Part shown: positions 10,312 through 20,511 of the stretch, in pieces
Numbering within the stretch: the first letter of the stretch is position 1
How the letters are laid out: the number at the start of each line of letters is the position of its first letter
Source of the DNA: Buchnera aphidicola (Formosaphis micheliae)
GTDB lineage: Bacteria; Pseudomonadota; Gammaproteobacteria; Enterobacterales; Enterobacteriaceae
Length of the DNA: 64,000 bases
Direction: 5' to 3'
NCBI RefSeq assembly: GCF_039403185.1
Contig: NZ_CP135047.1
Location: forward strand, 490,354 to 554,353
Made by a program: the position numbers and the translations under genes
Notes under the pieces: generated by a model
Database searches by the model: none
Seen by the model: only the letters and a program-made list of their open reading frames with translations
What the model was told of the DNA's origin: nothing

Positions 10312-10324
10312 ATTTTATCTTACT

Positions 10325-11935
10325 CTAATGATATTCTCGCTTTTTAGAAAAAATTATTTCTGGATAACGAGCTGATATAATATTTAAATTAACCATACTT
10401 GGAGCAAGATAAATTAAATTATTATTACAATCTACAGCCAAATTAGACGAATTATTTAATTTAAATTGTGATATTATATTAATATCTATACAAGAAATCC
10501 ATCTTACTGTAAAAATATTGACATACTCATAAACAGCTTCTATTTTATATTCCTGATGTAATCTATCTGAGACCACTTCAAATTGTAATTCCCCTATCAC
10601 ACCTAAAATTATATTATTATTCAATAATGGACGAAATATTTGAATCATACCTTCTTCTGATAATTGTGTTAACCCTTTTAATAATTGCTTTTGTTTTAAT
10701 GGATTTTTTAATCTAATACAACGGAATAATTCAGGTAAAAAATTAGAAATACTTATAAAATTTATTAATTCTCCTTCAGTAAAAGTATCACCTATCCTTA
10801 TTGTACCATGATTATATATCCCTATAATATCTCCAGGATAAGCATTACTTATTAAAAATCTATCTCTAGCTAAAAAAACTACCGCATCATTTAATATAAA
10901 ATACTTTCCTGTACGAACATGTCTTAATCGCATACCTTGATAATATTTTCCAGATACTATTCTCATAAAAGCAATTCTATCTCTATGTTTAGAATCCATA
11001 TTCGCTTGTATTTTAAAAATAAAACCAGAAAAATTATCTTCATTTGGATATACAATTCTACAATTAGTTTTCCGATATGTAGGACATGGCCCCCAATTAA
11101 TTAAAGCTTGTAAAATATGACGTACGCCAAAACCATTTAAAGCACTACCAAAAAAAACTGGAGTAATAGCACCATTTAAAAAATTAGTATGATTAAATTT
11201 TAAACAACACTGATTAATTAACTCTATATCTTCACGTAATGTTTTTACTTCATCTATTCCAATATATTTGTCTAATAAAGAATTATATAAATTTGGTATA
11301 TTCACTATTTGTGTTTTAACTAAATTATACATAATATGTTTTTTATATATACAAGTAATACCATCTTTTAAATGATATACTCCTTTAAATAATCTACCAC
11401 AATTTATTGGCCAAGTAATAGGAATACAAGATATTTTTAATTTCTTTTCAACATCATCAAATAACTCTATAGGATTTTTTGAATCTCTATCTAATTTATT
11501 AATAAAAGTAATTATTGGAGTATTTCTTAGTCTAGCAATATTTATTAATTTTTTTGTTCTTTCTTCTACTCCTTTAGCGGCATCTATAATCATTAAACAA
11601 CAATCTACAGCAGTAATAATACGATATGTATCTTCTGAAAAATCTTCATGACCAGGTGTATCTAACAAATTAATCAAAAAACATTTATAATTAAATTGCA
11701 TTGCAGACCCAGTAATAGAAATTCCTCTCTTCTTTTCAATTTGCATCCAATCAGATGTTATATGTTTACCAGATCCTCTTGCTTTAATAGTACCGGCTGC
11801 CCTTATAATATTACTAAATAATAATATTTGTTCAGTAATAGTTGACTTACCTGCATCAGGATGAGAAACAATCGCAAATGTTCTTCTTTTTTTAATTTCT
11901 TCAATTAAACTAGAATTTATTTTATTTTTATCCAT
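10325..11935 (-). CDS. prfC: Peptide chain release factor 3
   Basis: 536 residues from the ATG at 11935 (E. coli 529). An in-frame TTG lies two codons upstream but the ATG is more likely. RF3 is a translational GTPase that ejects RF1 or RF2 from the ribosome after peptide release. G1 is SHPDAGKST at residues 24-32, G2 lies near RGISITGSAMQF, G3 is DTPGHEDF and G4 is NKLD. EF-Tu-like domain II and the RF3 C-terminal domain follow, including GVIGELQFEVVSDRL. It is the first gene of the run prfC-deoB-deoD. Confidence 0.96.
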   Translation of the reverse strand: MDKNKINSSLIEEIKKRRTFAIVSHPDAGKSTITEQILLFSNIIRAAGTIKARGSGKHITSDWMQIEKKRGISITGSAMQFNYKCFLINLLDTPGHEDFSEDTYRIITAVDCCLMIIDAAKGVEERTKKLINIARLRNTPIITFINKLDRDSKNPIELFDDVEKKLKISCIPITWPINCGRLFKGVYHLKDGITCIYKKHIMYNLVKTQIVNIPNLYNSLLDKYIGIDEVKTLREDIELINQCCLKFNHTNFLNGAITPVFFGSALNGFGVRHILQALINWGPCPTYRKTNCRIVYPNEDNFSGFIFKIQANMDSKHRDRIAFMRIVSGKYYQGMRLRHVRTGKYFILNDAVVFLARDRFLISNAYPGDIIGIYNHGTIRIGDTFTEGELINFISISNFLPELFRCIRLKNPLKQKQLLKGLTQLSEEGMIQIFRPLLNNNIILGVIGELQFEVVSDRLHQEYKIEAVYEYVNIFTVRWISCIDINIISQFKLNNSSNLAVDCNNNLIYLAPSMVNLNIISARYPEIIFSKKREYH

Positions 11936-12865
11936 TATCAATTTAAAAAAATAAATATGAACTATTATTCTACAAATTATAAAATTAATATTTATGATTA
12001 AAAAAATATTTTAATATTTTTATTAACATTGTTATATAAATATACAATATATATTATATTACCACATTAAAATATATGAAAAATATATTATTATTTATTT
12101 ATTTATTAATTTTTTATTCAATACGAAATATACGAAAAATTATTATACATATAATTATAATTTTTTATATATGCATGATATATACAAATAGTTGATAATA
12201 AAATCAATAAAAATGATAATCACAAATTCCATAATATATAGTTATACTATTTAAAATATATTTTTTTACATTACAAAACAAGTAAAATATAAAAATAACA
12301 TCATAATATGTCTTACGAAAAATAAAAATCGTGTTACATTAACATATTTATTCAATATATTTTTTTTAATAAATAAAACTTTTTAAATATTTTTATAAAA
12401 ATATTATTATTTTTTGTTTACTTTTTTATTTGATCTAATTTAATAAATACATGAAATAAAATAATAAAATATCTAAATAACTAATAATTATACATAAACC
12501 TTAATAATCACATTACACTTAAAAATATTTTTATTAGTTTATTAATATTTGATTCCAATAAAATCATTTAATATTCCTAAATATTATATAAGTTTTATTA
12601 TATATTACTTATTTACAAGTAATATAAAAATAATGTACTTGTTTAAAATAACATATTATATATTATTAAAAAAATAATATTTTATTGTAACTACTTTAAA
12701 ATAATAATACTATATTTTGTCACTGATTTATTTTAAAAAACTATTACTTCATTTCTTTTAAATATAAAATTATATTTTCAATGAAACTAAAAAATACAAT
12801 TTATACCAAACAAAAAATAATAATTCAATATATTTTATTACTAAAATTATTTTAATGTAAATTTA
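11936..12865. other. Long empty spacer between prfC and nfuA
   Basis: 930 nt, very A/T-rich, with many short T- and A-runs and no frame longer than a few tens of codons. No tRNA-like or GC-rich element is visible. It is long enough to have held a gene of about 300 codons, but I see no motif that would identify one. It must contain the prfC promoter. Confidence 0.5.
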
Positions 12866-13441
12866 TTAATAATAAGAATGTTGACCAGATTGATGAACAG
12901 TATTATCTATCACACCTTTTACTTCAGGAAAAGCAAGTAATATTTTTTTCTCTATTCCTTCTCTTATAGTGGTACCAACCATAGAACATCCATTACAACC
13001 ACCACTAAATTGTATTACAATATATCCAATATTTGTAATTTCTACTAAATTTACTTTACCACCATGTTGAGATAAATATGGATTAATATTTTTATTAAAA
13101 AATAATTGAATACGTTCATGTAAAGATAATTCATTTTGGTTAGGATGGCGTTTAGCAAACGGAGCAATTAGAGTAATATGAGAGTTAGCACCTTCTATTT
13201 TAATATCAATTTTTACATCTTTTAAATAACAAACATCTGATTTATCAATATATACATTAAAATTATTAAATTTAATTTCTACATCATTCTGTTTAATTTC
13301 AGTGTTATCATAATATGAAATACCACATTCTGCCATTAACGTACCTGGATTAGTTATAAAAATACGAATATGTGTTTCCGATTTTTGTTTCAATAATAAT
13401 TTTTCAAAATGTTTTTGTGCAACTTTAGAAATATTAATCAT
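12866..13441 (-). CDS. nfuA: NfuA, Fe-S cluster carrier protein
   Basis: 191 residues, the E. coli length. The N-terminal half is a degenerate A-type scaffold domain lacking its cysteines (MINISKVAQKHFEKLL...); the C-terminal half is a NifU-like domain with the cluster-binding C-x-x-C in GGCNGCSMVGTTIREGIE. NfuA delivers 4Fe-4S clusters to client enzymes, of which LeuC, IlvD and MutY are coded nearby, and it is useful where IscA-type carriers are scarce. It is divergent from bioH, as in E. coli once gntX is removed; the shared 143-nt interval holds both promoters. Confidence 0.95.
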   Translation of the reverse strand: MINISKVAQKHFEKLLLKQKSETHIRIFITNPGTLMAECGISYYDNTEIKQNDVEIKFNNFNVYIDKSDVCYLKDVKIDIKIEGANSHITLIAPFAKRHPNQNELSLHERIQLFFNKNINPYLSQHGGKVNLVEITNIGYIVIQFSGGCNGCSMVGTTIREGIEKKILLAFPEVKGVIDNTVHQSGQHSYY

Positions 13442-13584
13442 AGAAAATAATCACTATAAAAAAACAACTTATTGTAACAATAATGATTATTATAACTTTA
13501 ATTATTTATTTTCTCAATAATATTATATTAGAATATACGTCAATAAAAATTAAAAAATAAAAAACATATTAAAAAAAACAGATT

Positions 13585-14361
13585 ATGAATAATTTATACT
13601 GGGAAAAAACAGGATTTGGAAATATAGATTTAATTTTGTTACATGGATGGGGATTTAATATTAAAGTATGGAATAATATAATACCATTGATAAATCCTTA
13701 TTTTACTTTATATTTAGTAGATTTACCTGGATATGGACATAGTAATAATTGTTTAGCAATAAAAATAAACGATATTATTCAAATATTATCTGATTATATG
13801 CCAAATAATGCCATTTGGTTAGGATGGTCTTTAGGTGGTTTAATTACAAATTATATAACTATTTATGGCAGCAAAAACATAAAAGCTATAATAAATGTAG
13901 CTTCTTCTCCTTGTCTAATAGAAAAACCACAATGGCCTGGCATTAATACTACTAAACTATATAATTTTTATATTGATTTAAGAGACAATTATTCAACAAC
14001 TATTTCTAGATTTATCGATACACAAACAAATAATATTTATTTTTCTAAACAATATAATTTAAAATTAAAAAAAAATATATTAACCTACCCATATCCAAAT
14101 TTATTAGCATTAAAAGAAGGTTATAATATAATTAGTCAACTTGATTTACGGAAAGACATGTTAAAAATAAACATACCTATCCTTGGAATATATGGATATC
14201 TTGACATTTTAATTCCAAAAAATATAGCAAATATTCTAGATAAAAAATTATTAAATAGTCACTCTATTACACTAAAAAAATCAGCTCATGCACCTTTTAT
14301 TTCACAACCTAAAAAATTTTGTCAACATTTATTAGAATTCAAAAAAAAATTTTTCAAATAA
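13585..14361 (+). CDS. bioH: BioH, pimeloyl-ACP methyl ester carboxylesterase
   Basis: 258 residues (E. coli 256). An alpha/beta hydrolase that removes the methyl group from pimeloyl-ACP methyl ester, ending the BioC-BioH route that makes the biotin side chain. The catalytic triad falls on the same numbers as in E. coli: Ser82 in GWSLGG, Asp207 in GYLDILIP and His235 in SAHAPFIS. Also seen: LLHGWGFN (oxyanion region) and VDLPGYGHS. It is convergent with ssb (63 nt apart). Whether it still serves biotin depends on bioC being elsewhere in the genome. Confidence 0.93.
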   Translation: MNNLYWEKTGFGNIDLILLHGWGFNIKVWNNIIPLINPYFTLYLVDLPGYGHSNNCLAIKINDIIQILSDYMPNNAIWLGWSLGGLITNYITIYGSKNIKAIINVASSPCLIEKPQWPGINTTKLYNFYIDLRDNYSTTISRFIDTQTNNIYFSKQYNLKLKKNILTYPYPNLLALKEGYNIISQLDLRKDMLKINIPILGIYGYLDILIPKNIANILDKKLLNSHSITLKKSAHAPFISQPKKFCQHLLEFKKKFFK

Positions 14362-14424
14362 AATATAAGTACCATTAATTATAAGATATATACTTAAAAT
14401 ATATATTGTTTATTATAATTATAT

Positions 14425-14964
14425 TTAAAAAGGTATGTCATCATCATCAAAATTAACTTGAGATGCTTCTTCATGAATAGATTCATCATTTTTATGAAAA
14501 GGTGTTAATATATTATCATTATTTATAACATTATTATTCTTTAATTTATTTTTTTCTAATAAATTATTTTGATTATTTTGAATATCATTATTAGATGTTG
14601 TAACATTACTAGTATTTCTATGTCCTAACATATGCATCGTTCCACTAATGTTTACTATTATTTCTGTAGTATATCTATCGATACCATTTTGATCTTTCCA
14701 TTTTCTCGTTTGTAAACAGCCTTCAATATATACTTGAGCACCTTTTCTTAAATATTCTCTAGCAATTTCTGCTAATTTACCGAATAAAACTACCCGATGC
14801 CATTCCGTTTTTTCCTTCATAATCCCAGTATTTTTATCTTTCCATGTTTCTGAAGTTGCTAATGTAATATTAGCTACAGCGCTACCATTTGGCATATAAC
14901 GAACTTCTGGATCTTGTCCTAAATTACCTACAAGAATAACTTTATTAATTCCTCTACTTGCCAT
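14425..14964 (-). CDS. ssb: Single-stranded DNA-binding protein
   Basis: 179 residues (E. coli 178). The N-terminal OB-fold (about 1-112) begins [22 protein letters not shown] and contains [21 protein letters not shown]; a low-complexity Asn-rich linker follows (about 120-165), shifted from the usual Gln/Gly-rich linker by A/T bias. The acidic tail ends [13 protein letters not shown] (DDDDIPF), the docking tip for replication and repair partners. SSB coats lagging-strand template for DnaB (15651) and polymerase. The gap upstream to dnaB is 686 nt and must hold promoters for both divergent genes. Confidence 0.97.
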   Translation of the reverse strand: MASRGINKVILVGNLGQDPEVRYMPNGSAVANITLATSETWKDKNTGIMKEKTEWHRVVLFGKLAEIAREYLRKGAQVYIEGCLQTRKWKDQNGIDRYTTEIIVNISGTMHMLGHRNTSNVTTSNNDIQNNQNNLLEKNKLKNNNVINNDNILTPFHKNDESIHEEASQVNFDDDDIPF

Positions 14965-15650
14965 AATATTAATACCTATTTAATAAATGTTCAGAAACAA
15001 AATTTTATATCTAAACTACTATTATAAAATATACAATTAATTTACTAATATTAAAAATATATCATCTATAATATATTATATAATTAAATAATTAAAATTA
15101 ATAACTATATACTATTTATTTATATCTCTATAGCTAGTAATTTTATTAATTAAATAAACATACAATAATAATGTTTATATACTCTATATTTTCAAATTAA
15201 TAAATAAATATACTTAAATTCAGTGTAGTTTTTTTTAATAAAAATCTATTTTATAATAAAACAAATATAAATTATATATAGTATATAAATATATATACTA
15301 TATGTATTTTACTTTAACATAAATATATTCAATATTATATAATATATTTCCTATTATTTATAATAATATTTCATTATTATAAATAAAATAATAAAATATA
15401 TTTAAACAATAAAATTAATCACTTATAAAAAAACAAAAAATTATAATTTATTATTTGCCATCCAAAAAAAATATTTTCACTAAAATTATATTATGATATA
15501 CAAATACCAATTACAGTTTATTGTTTAAAATAAACATATCAAAAAAATAATTTAAAATGAATATAAATAGATCAATTATCACATAGTGTCTTATATTATA
15601 ATTAGGTTATAATTACAAATCTATTAACTAAATTATAATATACTATTAAA
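14965..15650. other. Divergent control region between ssb and dnaB
   Basis: 686 nt, A/T-rich, no coding frame. Near dnaB a possible promoter is ATTACA (15612-15617), 16 nt, TATAAT (15634-15639), which would start RNA only a few nt before the ATG. Nothing else identifiable is seen. Confidence 0.4.
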
Positions 15651-17051
15651 ATGTCAGAAAATAAATTTGATAAAAAAAAAATTAAAGAAAATTACACACA
15701 TACATTTAAAATACCTCCTCATTCGTTAGAAGCAGAACAATCTGTATTAGGAGGATTAATGTTAGATAACGAACGATGGGATACCGTTTCAGAACGGATT
15801 GTAGCTGATGATTTTTTTAGTTTACCTCATCGTTTAATTTTTCGTGAAATGCAAAAATTACTTGATCTCGGTAACCCTATTGATTTAATTACATTATCTG
15901 AATCATTGGAACAAAAAGGAAAATTAGACAGTGTAGGTAGATTTTCTTATTTAGCTGAGTTATCAAAAAATACACCCAGCACAGCTAATATTACTGCTTA
16001 CGCAGATATAGTTCGAGAACGTGCTATAGTAAGGGAAATGATTTTAGTAGCAAACAAAATTGCTAATGCTGGATATTATCCTCAAGGTAGAAATAGTGAA
16101 GAATTATTAGATTATGCTGAATCTAGTGTATTTAAAATTGCCGAAAAAAGATATAAAAAAGATGTAGGACCTAAAAATATTGAACAAATACTTACTCTAA
16201 CTATAGAAAATATAGAAAAACTTTTTCAAAATCCACATGATGGTATCACAGGAATTAATACAGGATATCAAGATCTAAATAAAAAAACATCAGGCTTACA
16301 ACGTTCTGATTTAATTATTATTGCAGCACGACCTTCTATGGGTAAAACAACTTTTGCTATGAATTTATGCGAAAATTCAGCCATGATTTATGATAAACCT
16401 GTTTTAATATTTAGTTTAGAAATGCCTGTAGAACAAATTATGATAAGAATGCTAGCATCTTTATCTAGAGTTAATCAAGCGAATATTCGTACTGGACAAT
16501 TAACAGATGAAGATTGGTCCCGTATTTCTAGTACAATGAATATCTTATTAAAAAAGAAAAATATGTATATTGATGATTCGTCTGGTTTAACTCCTAGTGA
16601 AATTCGATCAAGAGCACGTCGTATATATCGTGAAAATAATGGATTAAGTCTAATAATGGTAGATTATTTACAACTCATGCGTGTTCCATCTCTTTCAGAT
16701 AATAGAACATTAGAAATAGCAGAAATTTCTAGATCTTTAAAATCTTTAGCAAAAGAATTACAAGTACCAGTAATAGCATTATCTCAATTAAATCGATCTT
16801 TAGAACAAAGATCAGATAAAAGACCAATAAATTCTGACTTAAGAGAATCTGGATCACTAGAACAAGATGCTGACCTAATTATGTTTATATATCGTGATGA
16901 AGTATATCATGCGGATAGCGATTTAAAAGGAATTGCTGAAATTATTATTGGAAAACAAAGAAATGGTCCTATCGGTAGCATTAGATTAACTTTTAATGGA
17001 CATTGGTCTAGATTTGACAATTATTCTGGAACTCAATATAACGAAGAATAA
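15651..17051 (+). CDS. dnaB: Replicative DNA helicase DnaB
   Basis: 466 residues (E. coli 471). Hexameric 5'-3' helicase that unwinds the fork and recruits primase. The N-terminal domain (about 20-170) starts IPPHSLEAEQSVLGGLMLDN; the RecA-like motor domain has Walker A ARPSMGKTT at residues 226-234, the Walker B region SLIMVDYLQLM, LSQLNRSLEQRSDKRP and a C-terminal arginine-finger stretch ending KQRNGPIGSIRLTF. No Shine-Dalgarno precedes the ATG. An A10 run lies in codons 7-11 (15672-15681), a slippage risk. It is followed at a distance by gshB on the same strand. Confidence 0.98.
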   Translation: MSENKFDKKKIKENYTHTFKIPPHSLEAEQSVLGGLMLDNERWDTVSERIVADDFFSLPHRLIFREMQKLLDLGNPIDLITLSESLEQKGKLDSVGRFSYLAELSKNTPSTANITAYADIVRERAIVREMILVANKIANAGYYPQGRNSEELLDYAESSVFKIAEKRYKKDVGPKNIEQILTLTIENIEKLFQNPHDGITGINTGYQDLNKKTSGLQRSDLIIIAARPSMGKTTFAMNLCENSAMIYDKPVLIFSLEMPVEQIMIRMLASLSRVNQANIRTGQLTDEDWSRISSTMNILLKKKNMYIDDSSGLTPSEIRSRARRIYRENNGLSLIMVDYLQLMRVPSLSDNRTLEIAEISRSLKSLAKELQVPVIALSQLNRSLEQRSDKRPINSDLRESGSLEQDADLIMFIYRDEVYHADSDLKGIAEIIIGKQRNGPIGSIRLTFNGHWSRFDNYSGTQYNEE

Positions 17052-17520
17052 TACAATTATATATAAAAAAATATAGTAAACGATATATTATGTATATTTA
17101 TTTCTACATTTCTAAAAAATATATTTAATAAATAAATTACTATTAAATAATAATACATATCTATTTACATTTTATTATAATTAATAGTATAAGAAATAAT
17201 ATCTATCAAAAAAATAAATTATAATTGACATTTAATTTAATCCAAATATTAATTTATCATGCATGCACTGTCTTACTGCATAAATATATAAAATTAATAT
17301 TTATCTTAAGTAAGAACTACTAAATATAAATATTAAAGTAAAATATATTTTTTATTATTATTTTATAAAAAATATAAAATTATTATTAAATATTATATTC
17401 AAATCAAACATAATTTTATGATCACATGTAGAACATAAAAAATTAAATTAATTAAATAAATTTAGTAAAATTTAATAATTTTTTATCACTTACATAAATA
17501 CTAAAATAAGCATATCAAAA
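17052..17520. other. Empty spacer between dnaB and gshB
   Basis: 469 nt of A/T-rich DNA with short dispersed repeats of TAAATAA type only. No frame, no GC-rich hairpin and no recognisable remnant. It should carry the dnaB transcript end and the gshB promoter. Confidence 0.45.
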
Positions 17521-18486
17521 ATGACAATTAAACTCGGTATAGTAATGGATTCTATTAAAAATATTGATATTAAAAAAGATTCCAGTTTTGCTATTTTATT
17601 AAAAGCACAAGAAAAAAAATATCAAATTTACTATATGGAAATAAATGATTTGTATTTAATAAAAAATAAAAGTTATGCTAGAACAAGATTGTTAAAAATA
17701 GAAAAAAATAAAACGAAATGGTTTTATTTTATATCAGAACAATATATTAAATTATCTCAATTAAATATTATTTTAATGAGAAAAGATCCTCCTTGCGATA
17801 GTAAATTTATTTATGCTACGTATATATTAGAATCAGCAGAAAAAGAGGGGGTACTCGTTATTAATAAACCTCAAAGTTTAAGAGATTGTAATGAAAAAAT
17901 ATTCGCAACATCATTTCCTGATCTCACTCCTGATAGTTTAGTAACAAGTAATTCTTTATTAATACGAAAATTTATAAAACAACATAATGATGTAATTATT
18001 AAACCAATTAATAGTATGGGAGGAAACTCTATTTTTCGCATTAATAAAAATGACCATAATATTTCAGTTATTCTTGAAATTATGACTAAAAAAAATAACT
18101 CTTATTGTATGGTACAAAACTACTTACCTGAAATTAAATTAGGAGATAAACGAATTTTAATTATAGATGGTAAACCTTTTCCTTGGTGTTTAGCTAGAAA
18201 ACCACAAAAAGGAGAAACAAGAGGAAATTTATCTGCTGGAGGTATAGGTATAACTCAAAAATTAAGTGAAGATGATTATAAGATTGCTAACTATGTTGCA
18301 TTAAAATTAAAAAATATGGGATTATTTTTCGTCGGTATTGACATTATTGGTAATAAATTAACTGAAATTAATATCACTAGTCCAACATGTATATGTGAAA
18401 TTGAATCTTACTGTAAAATATCTATAACTGAATTAATTATAGATGGAATTGAGAAAAAATTGTCTCAGAAAGACAAACACATTTAA
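17521..18486 (+). CDS. gshB: Glutathione synthetase
   Basis: 321 residues (E. coli 316). It joins gamma-glutamylcysteine and glycine with ATP. An ATP-grasp enzyme: TIKLGIVMDSIKNIDIKKDSS at the start, NKPQSLRDCNEK, VIIKPINSMGGNSIFRI (ATP-binding lysine and glycine loop), EIKLGDKRILIIDG and GETRGNLSAGG (the flexible loop), and a metal-binding Asn in TEINITSPTCI. Glutathione supports thiol redox balance together with the thioredoxin at 46691. It is followed by ruvX, as in E. coli after loss of yqgE. Confidence 0.96.
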   Translation: MTIKLGIVMDSIKNIDIKKDSSFAILLKAQEKKYQIYYMEINDLYLIKNKSYARTRLLKIEKNKTKWFYFISEQYIKLSQLNIILMRKDPPCDSKFIYATYILESAEKEGVLVINKPQSLRDCNEKIFATSFPDLTPDSLVTSNSLLIRKFIKQHNDVIIKPINSMGGNSIFRINKNDHNISVILEIMTKKNNSYCMVQNYLPEIKLGDKRILIIDGKPFPWCLARKPQKGETRGNLSAGGIGITQKLSEDDYKIANYVALKLKNMGLFFVGIDIIGNKLTEINITSPTCICEIESYCKISITELIIDGIEKKLSQKDKHI

Positions 18487-18655
18487 AAAAAAAATGTTAA
18501 TTAAAATAAAATTCATTGAAAAAATCAGAATTAATCTATATTAAATTCTAATATTTAAAATATGTTAAAAATAACTATTTTAATATTTTACATCAAAAAA
18601 TTAAAATGTTTTGTTATATAATATATATTTTAATATATTAAATGAGATTTGTGAC

Positions 18656-19069
18656 ATGATTATATTATCTTTTGACTTTGGTACAACAAATATTGGAGTA
18701 GCTGTTGGGCAAGAATTAACGCATACAGCTAATGCCTTAACATCTATTCGATCTAAAAATGGTGTACCAAATTGGTATCAAATAAAAAAAATTATAAAAC
18801 AATGGAAACCAAAATATATTATAGTAGGATTGCCTTTAAACATTGACGGCACTAATCAAAATATAACCATAAAAGCTAGGAAATTTGCTAAATCACTTCA
18901 AAAAATGTCTATAAATGTAAAATTACATGATGAACGCTTAAGTACAGTAGAAGCAAAATCTATATTGTTTCAAAAAGGAGGTTTTAAATCATTGACTAAA
19001 AATAACATAGATTCTTTTTCTGCCGTATTAATACTAGAAAGTTGGTTTTTAAATAAAAATAAATTATAA
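18656..19069 (+). CDS. ruvX: RuvX/YqgF, RNase H-like pre-16S rRNA nuclease
   Basis: 137 residues from the ATG at 18656 (E. coli 138). An upstream in-frame start would add 15 residues with no counterpart in the family, so it is not used; a GAGAT box precedes the chosen ATG. YqgF takes part in 5'-end maturation of 16S rRNA and has been called a putative Holliday-junction resolvase. The RNase H-fold motifs are IILSFDFGTTNIGVAVGQ (first catalytic Asp), IVGLPLNIDGT and KLHDERLSTVEA, and the last acidic residue is in NNIDSFSAVLIL. It follows gshB by 169 nt. Confidence 0.95.
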   Translation: MIILSFDFGTTNIGVAVGQELTHTANALTSIRSKNGVPNWYQIKKIIKQWKPKYIIVGLPLNIDGTNQNITIKARKFAKSLQKMSINVKLHDERLSTVEAKSILFQKGGFKSLTKNNIDSFSAVLILESWFLNKNKL

Positions 19070-19370
19070 AAATTTTTTTATAATTATATAAAAAATATTA
19101 TTTAATAATAAAAATAAATTCATTAAATTAATACAGAAAAATAATATAAATAAATTAAATAGTAACAATCTAAATTGTAAATAAATAAATAAAAAAAATT
19201 AAGCAATAATAAAATATATTAAATACATATCCGAAACAATGTTTAATATAAGTTGATACCATTTTAAAACGCGTATAATTTATAATTAATTTATCATAAC
19301 TGTAATACCATCAACTATTATTATTAATTATTATTAATAAATATTGATTTTAAAAAAAAAGTATAATATT
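19070..19370. other. Empty spacer between ruvX and hemW
   Basis: 301 nt, A/T-rich. In E. coli yggS, yggT, yggU and rdgB lie here; no trace is seen. An ACGCGT at 19269-19274 is one of the few GC-rich spots, with no visible function. An ATG-less extension of hemW into this region was rejected. Confidence 0.4.
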
Positions 19371-20498
19371 ATGAAAACTTTACCTCCTTTAAGCTTATAT
19401 ATTCATATTCCTTGGTGTACACAAAAATGTCCATTTTGTGATTTTAATTCCTGTATAAAAAAAAAAGAAATTGAAGAAAAAAAATATATTAATCATCTTA
19501 TATTAGATTTAAAACAAGATATTCATCTGACGACTAATAGAACTATTAATACAATATTTATTGGAGGAGGAACACCTAGTTTATTTAACTATAAATCTAT
19601 CAATTTTTTACTTCAAGAAATTAAAAAAAATGTACCAATTGTTCCATTAGCAGAAATATCAATAGAAATGAACCCTTCTACAGCTACATATCAAAAATTT
19701 TTAAACTTTCAAAAAATAGGAATTAATCGATTTTCTATAGGTGTACAAACATTTAATAAAAAATTATTAAATATATTACAAAGACAAGACGAACAAATTA
19801 GTATTAAAGAAATGAAAAACATAATTATTTCTCTAAAATTAAATAACATAAATTATGATATAATGTATGGATTACCCTATCAATCTATAGATGATGCGTT
19901 ATCAGATCTAAAAAAAATAATTTCTTTAAAACCACAACATATTTCTTGGTATCAATTAACTATTGAACCAAATACAATTTTTTATGTTAAAAAATTAAAC
20001 TTACCAAACACTAACACAATATGGAAAATGTGGAAAGAAGGTAATAAATTATTATCTAAGTCTGGATATAAACAATATGAAATTTCTTCATATGCTCAAA
20101 AAGGATATTTTTGTCAACATAATTTAAATTATTGGAATTTTGGAGATTACATAGGCATAGGCTGTGGTGCTCATGGTAAATTAACACAAAAAAATGGCAA
20201 TATAATTAGAATAATTAAAAATAAAACAACATTTGATTATACTCATGGAAAATATAGAAATAAATTATATATGGTACCAAAAAAACATCAACCATTAGAA
20301 TATTTTATGAATATTTTAAGAATATTTAAACCAACTCTTAAAAAAAAATTAGCCCAATATACATGTGTCACAGAACATCACATTCAACCTATTATTCAAA
20401 AAGCTATTACACAAGGTTACTTAAAAGAAACATTATATACATGGGAAACAACTGAAAAAGGAAAAAACTTTTTAAATGATTTATTAGAATTATTCTAA
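19371..20498 (+). CDS. hemW: HemW, radical SAM heme chaperone
   Basis: 375 residues from the ATG at 19371 (E. coli 378). The radical-SAM 4Fe-4S motif is C-x3-C-x2-C at residues 16, 20 and 23 (PWCTQKCPFCDF). HemW-type features follow: IFIGGGTPSLF, SIEMNPSTA, GINRFSIGVQTFN, YDIMYGLP and QYEISSYAQKGYFCQHNLNYW. HemW is thought to insert heme into respiratory proteins; it is not coproporphyrinogen dehydrogenase HemN, which has an extra cysteine pattern. An A10 run lies at 19457-19466, just after the Fe-S motif. The gene is tail-to-tail with trmB, stops only 13 nt apart. Confidence 0.93.
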   Translation: MKTLPPLSLYIHIPWCTQKCPFCDFNSCIKKKEIEEKKYINHLILDLKQDIHLTTNRTINTIFIGGGTPSLFNYKSINFLLQEIKKNVPIVPLAEISIEMNPSTATYQKFLNFQKIGINRFSIGVQTFNKKLLNILQRQDEQISIKEMKNIIISLKLNNINYDIMYGLPYQSIDDALSDLKKIISLKPQHISWYQLTIEPNTIFYVKKLNLPNTNTIWKMWKEGNKLLSKSGYKQYEISSYAQKGYFCQHNLNYWNFGDYIGIGCGAHGKLTQKNGNIIRIIKNKTTFDYTHGKYRNKLYMVPKKHQPLEYFMNILRIFKPTLKKKLAQYTCVTEHHIQPIIQKAITQGYLKETLYTWETTEKGKNFLNDLLELF

Positions 20499-20511
20499 TG
20501 TAATTAAATAA

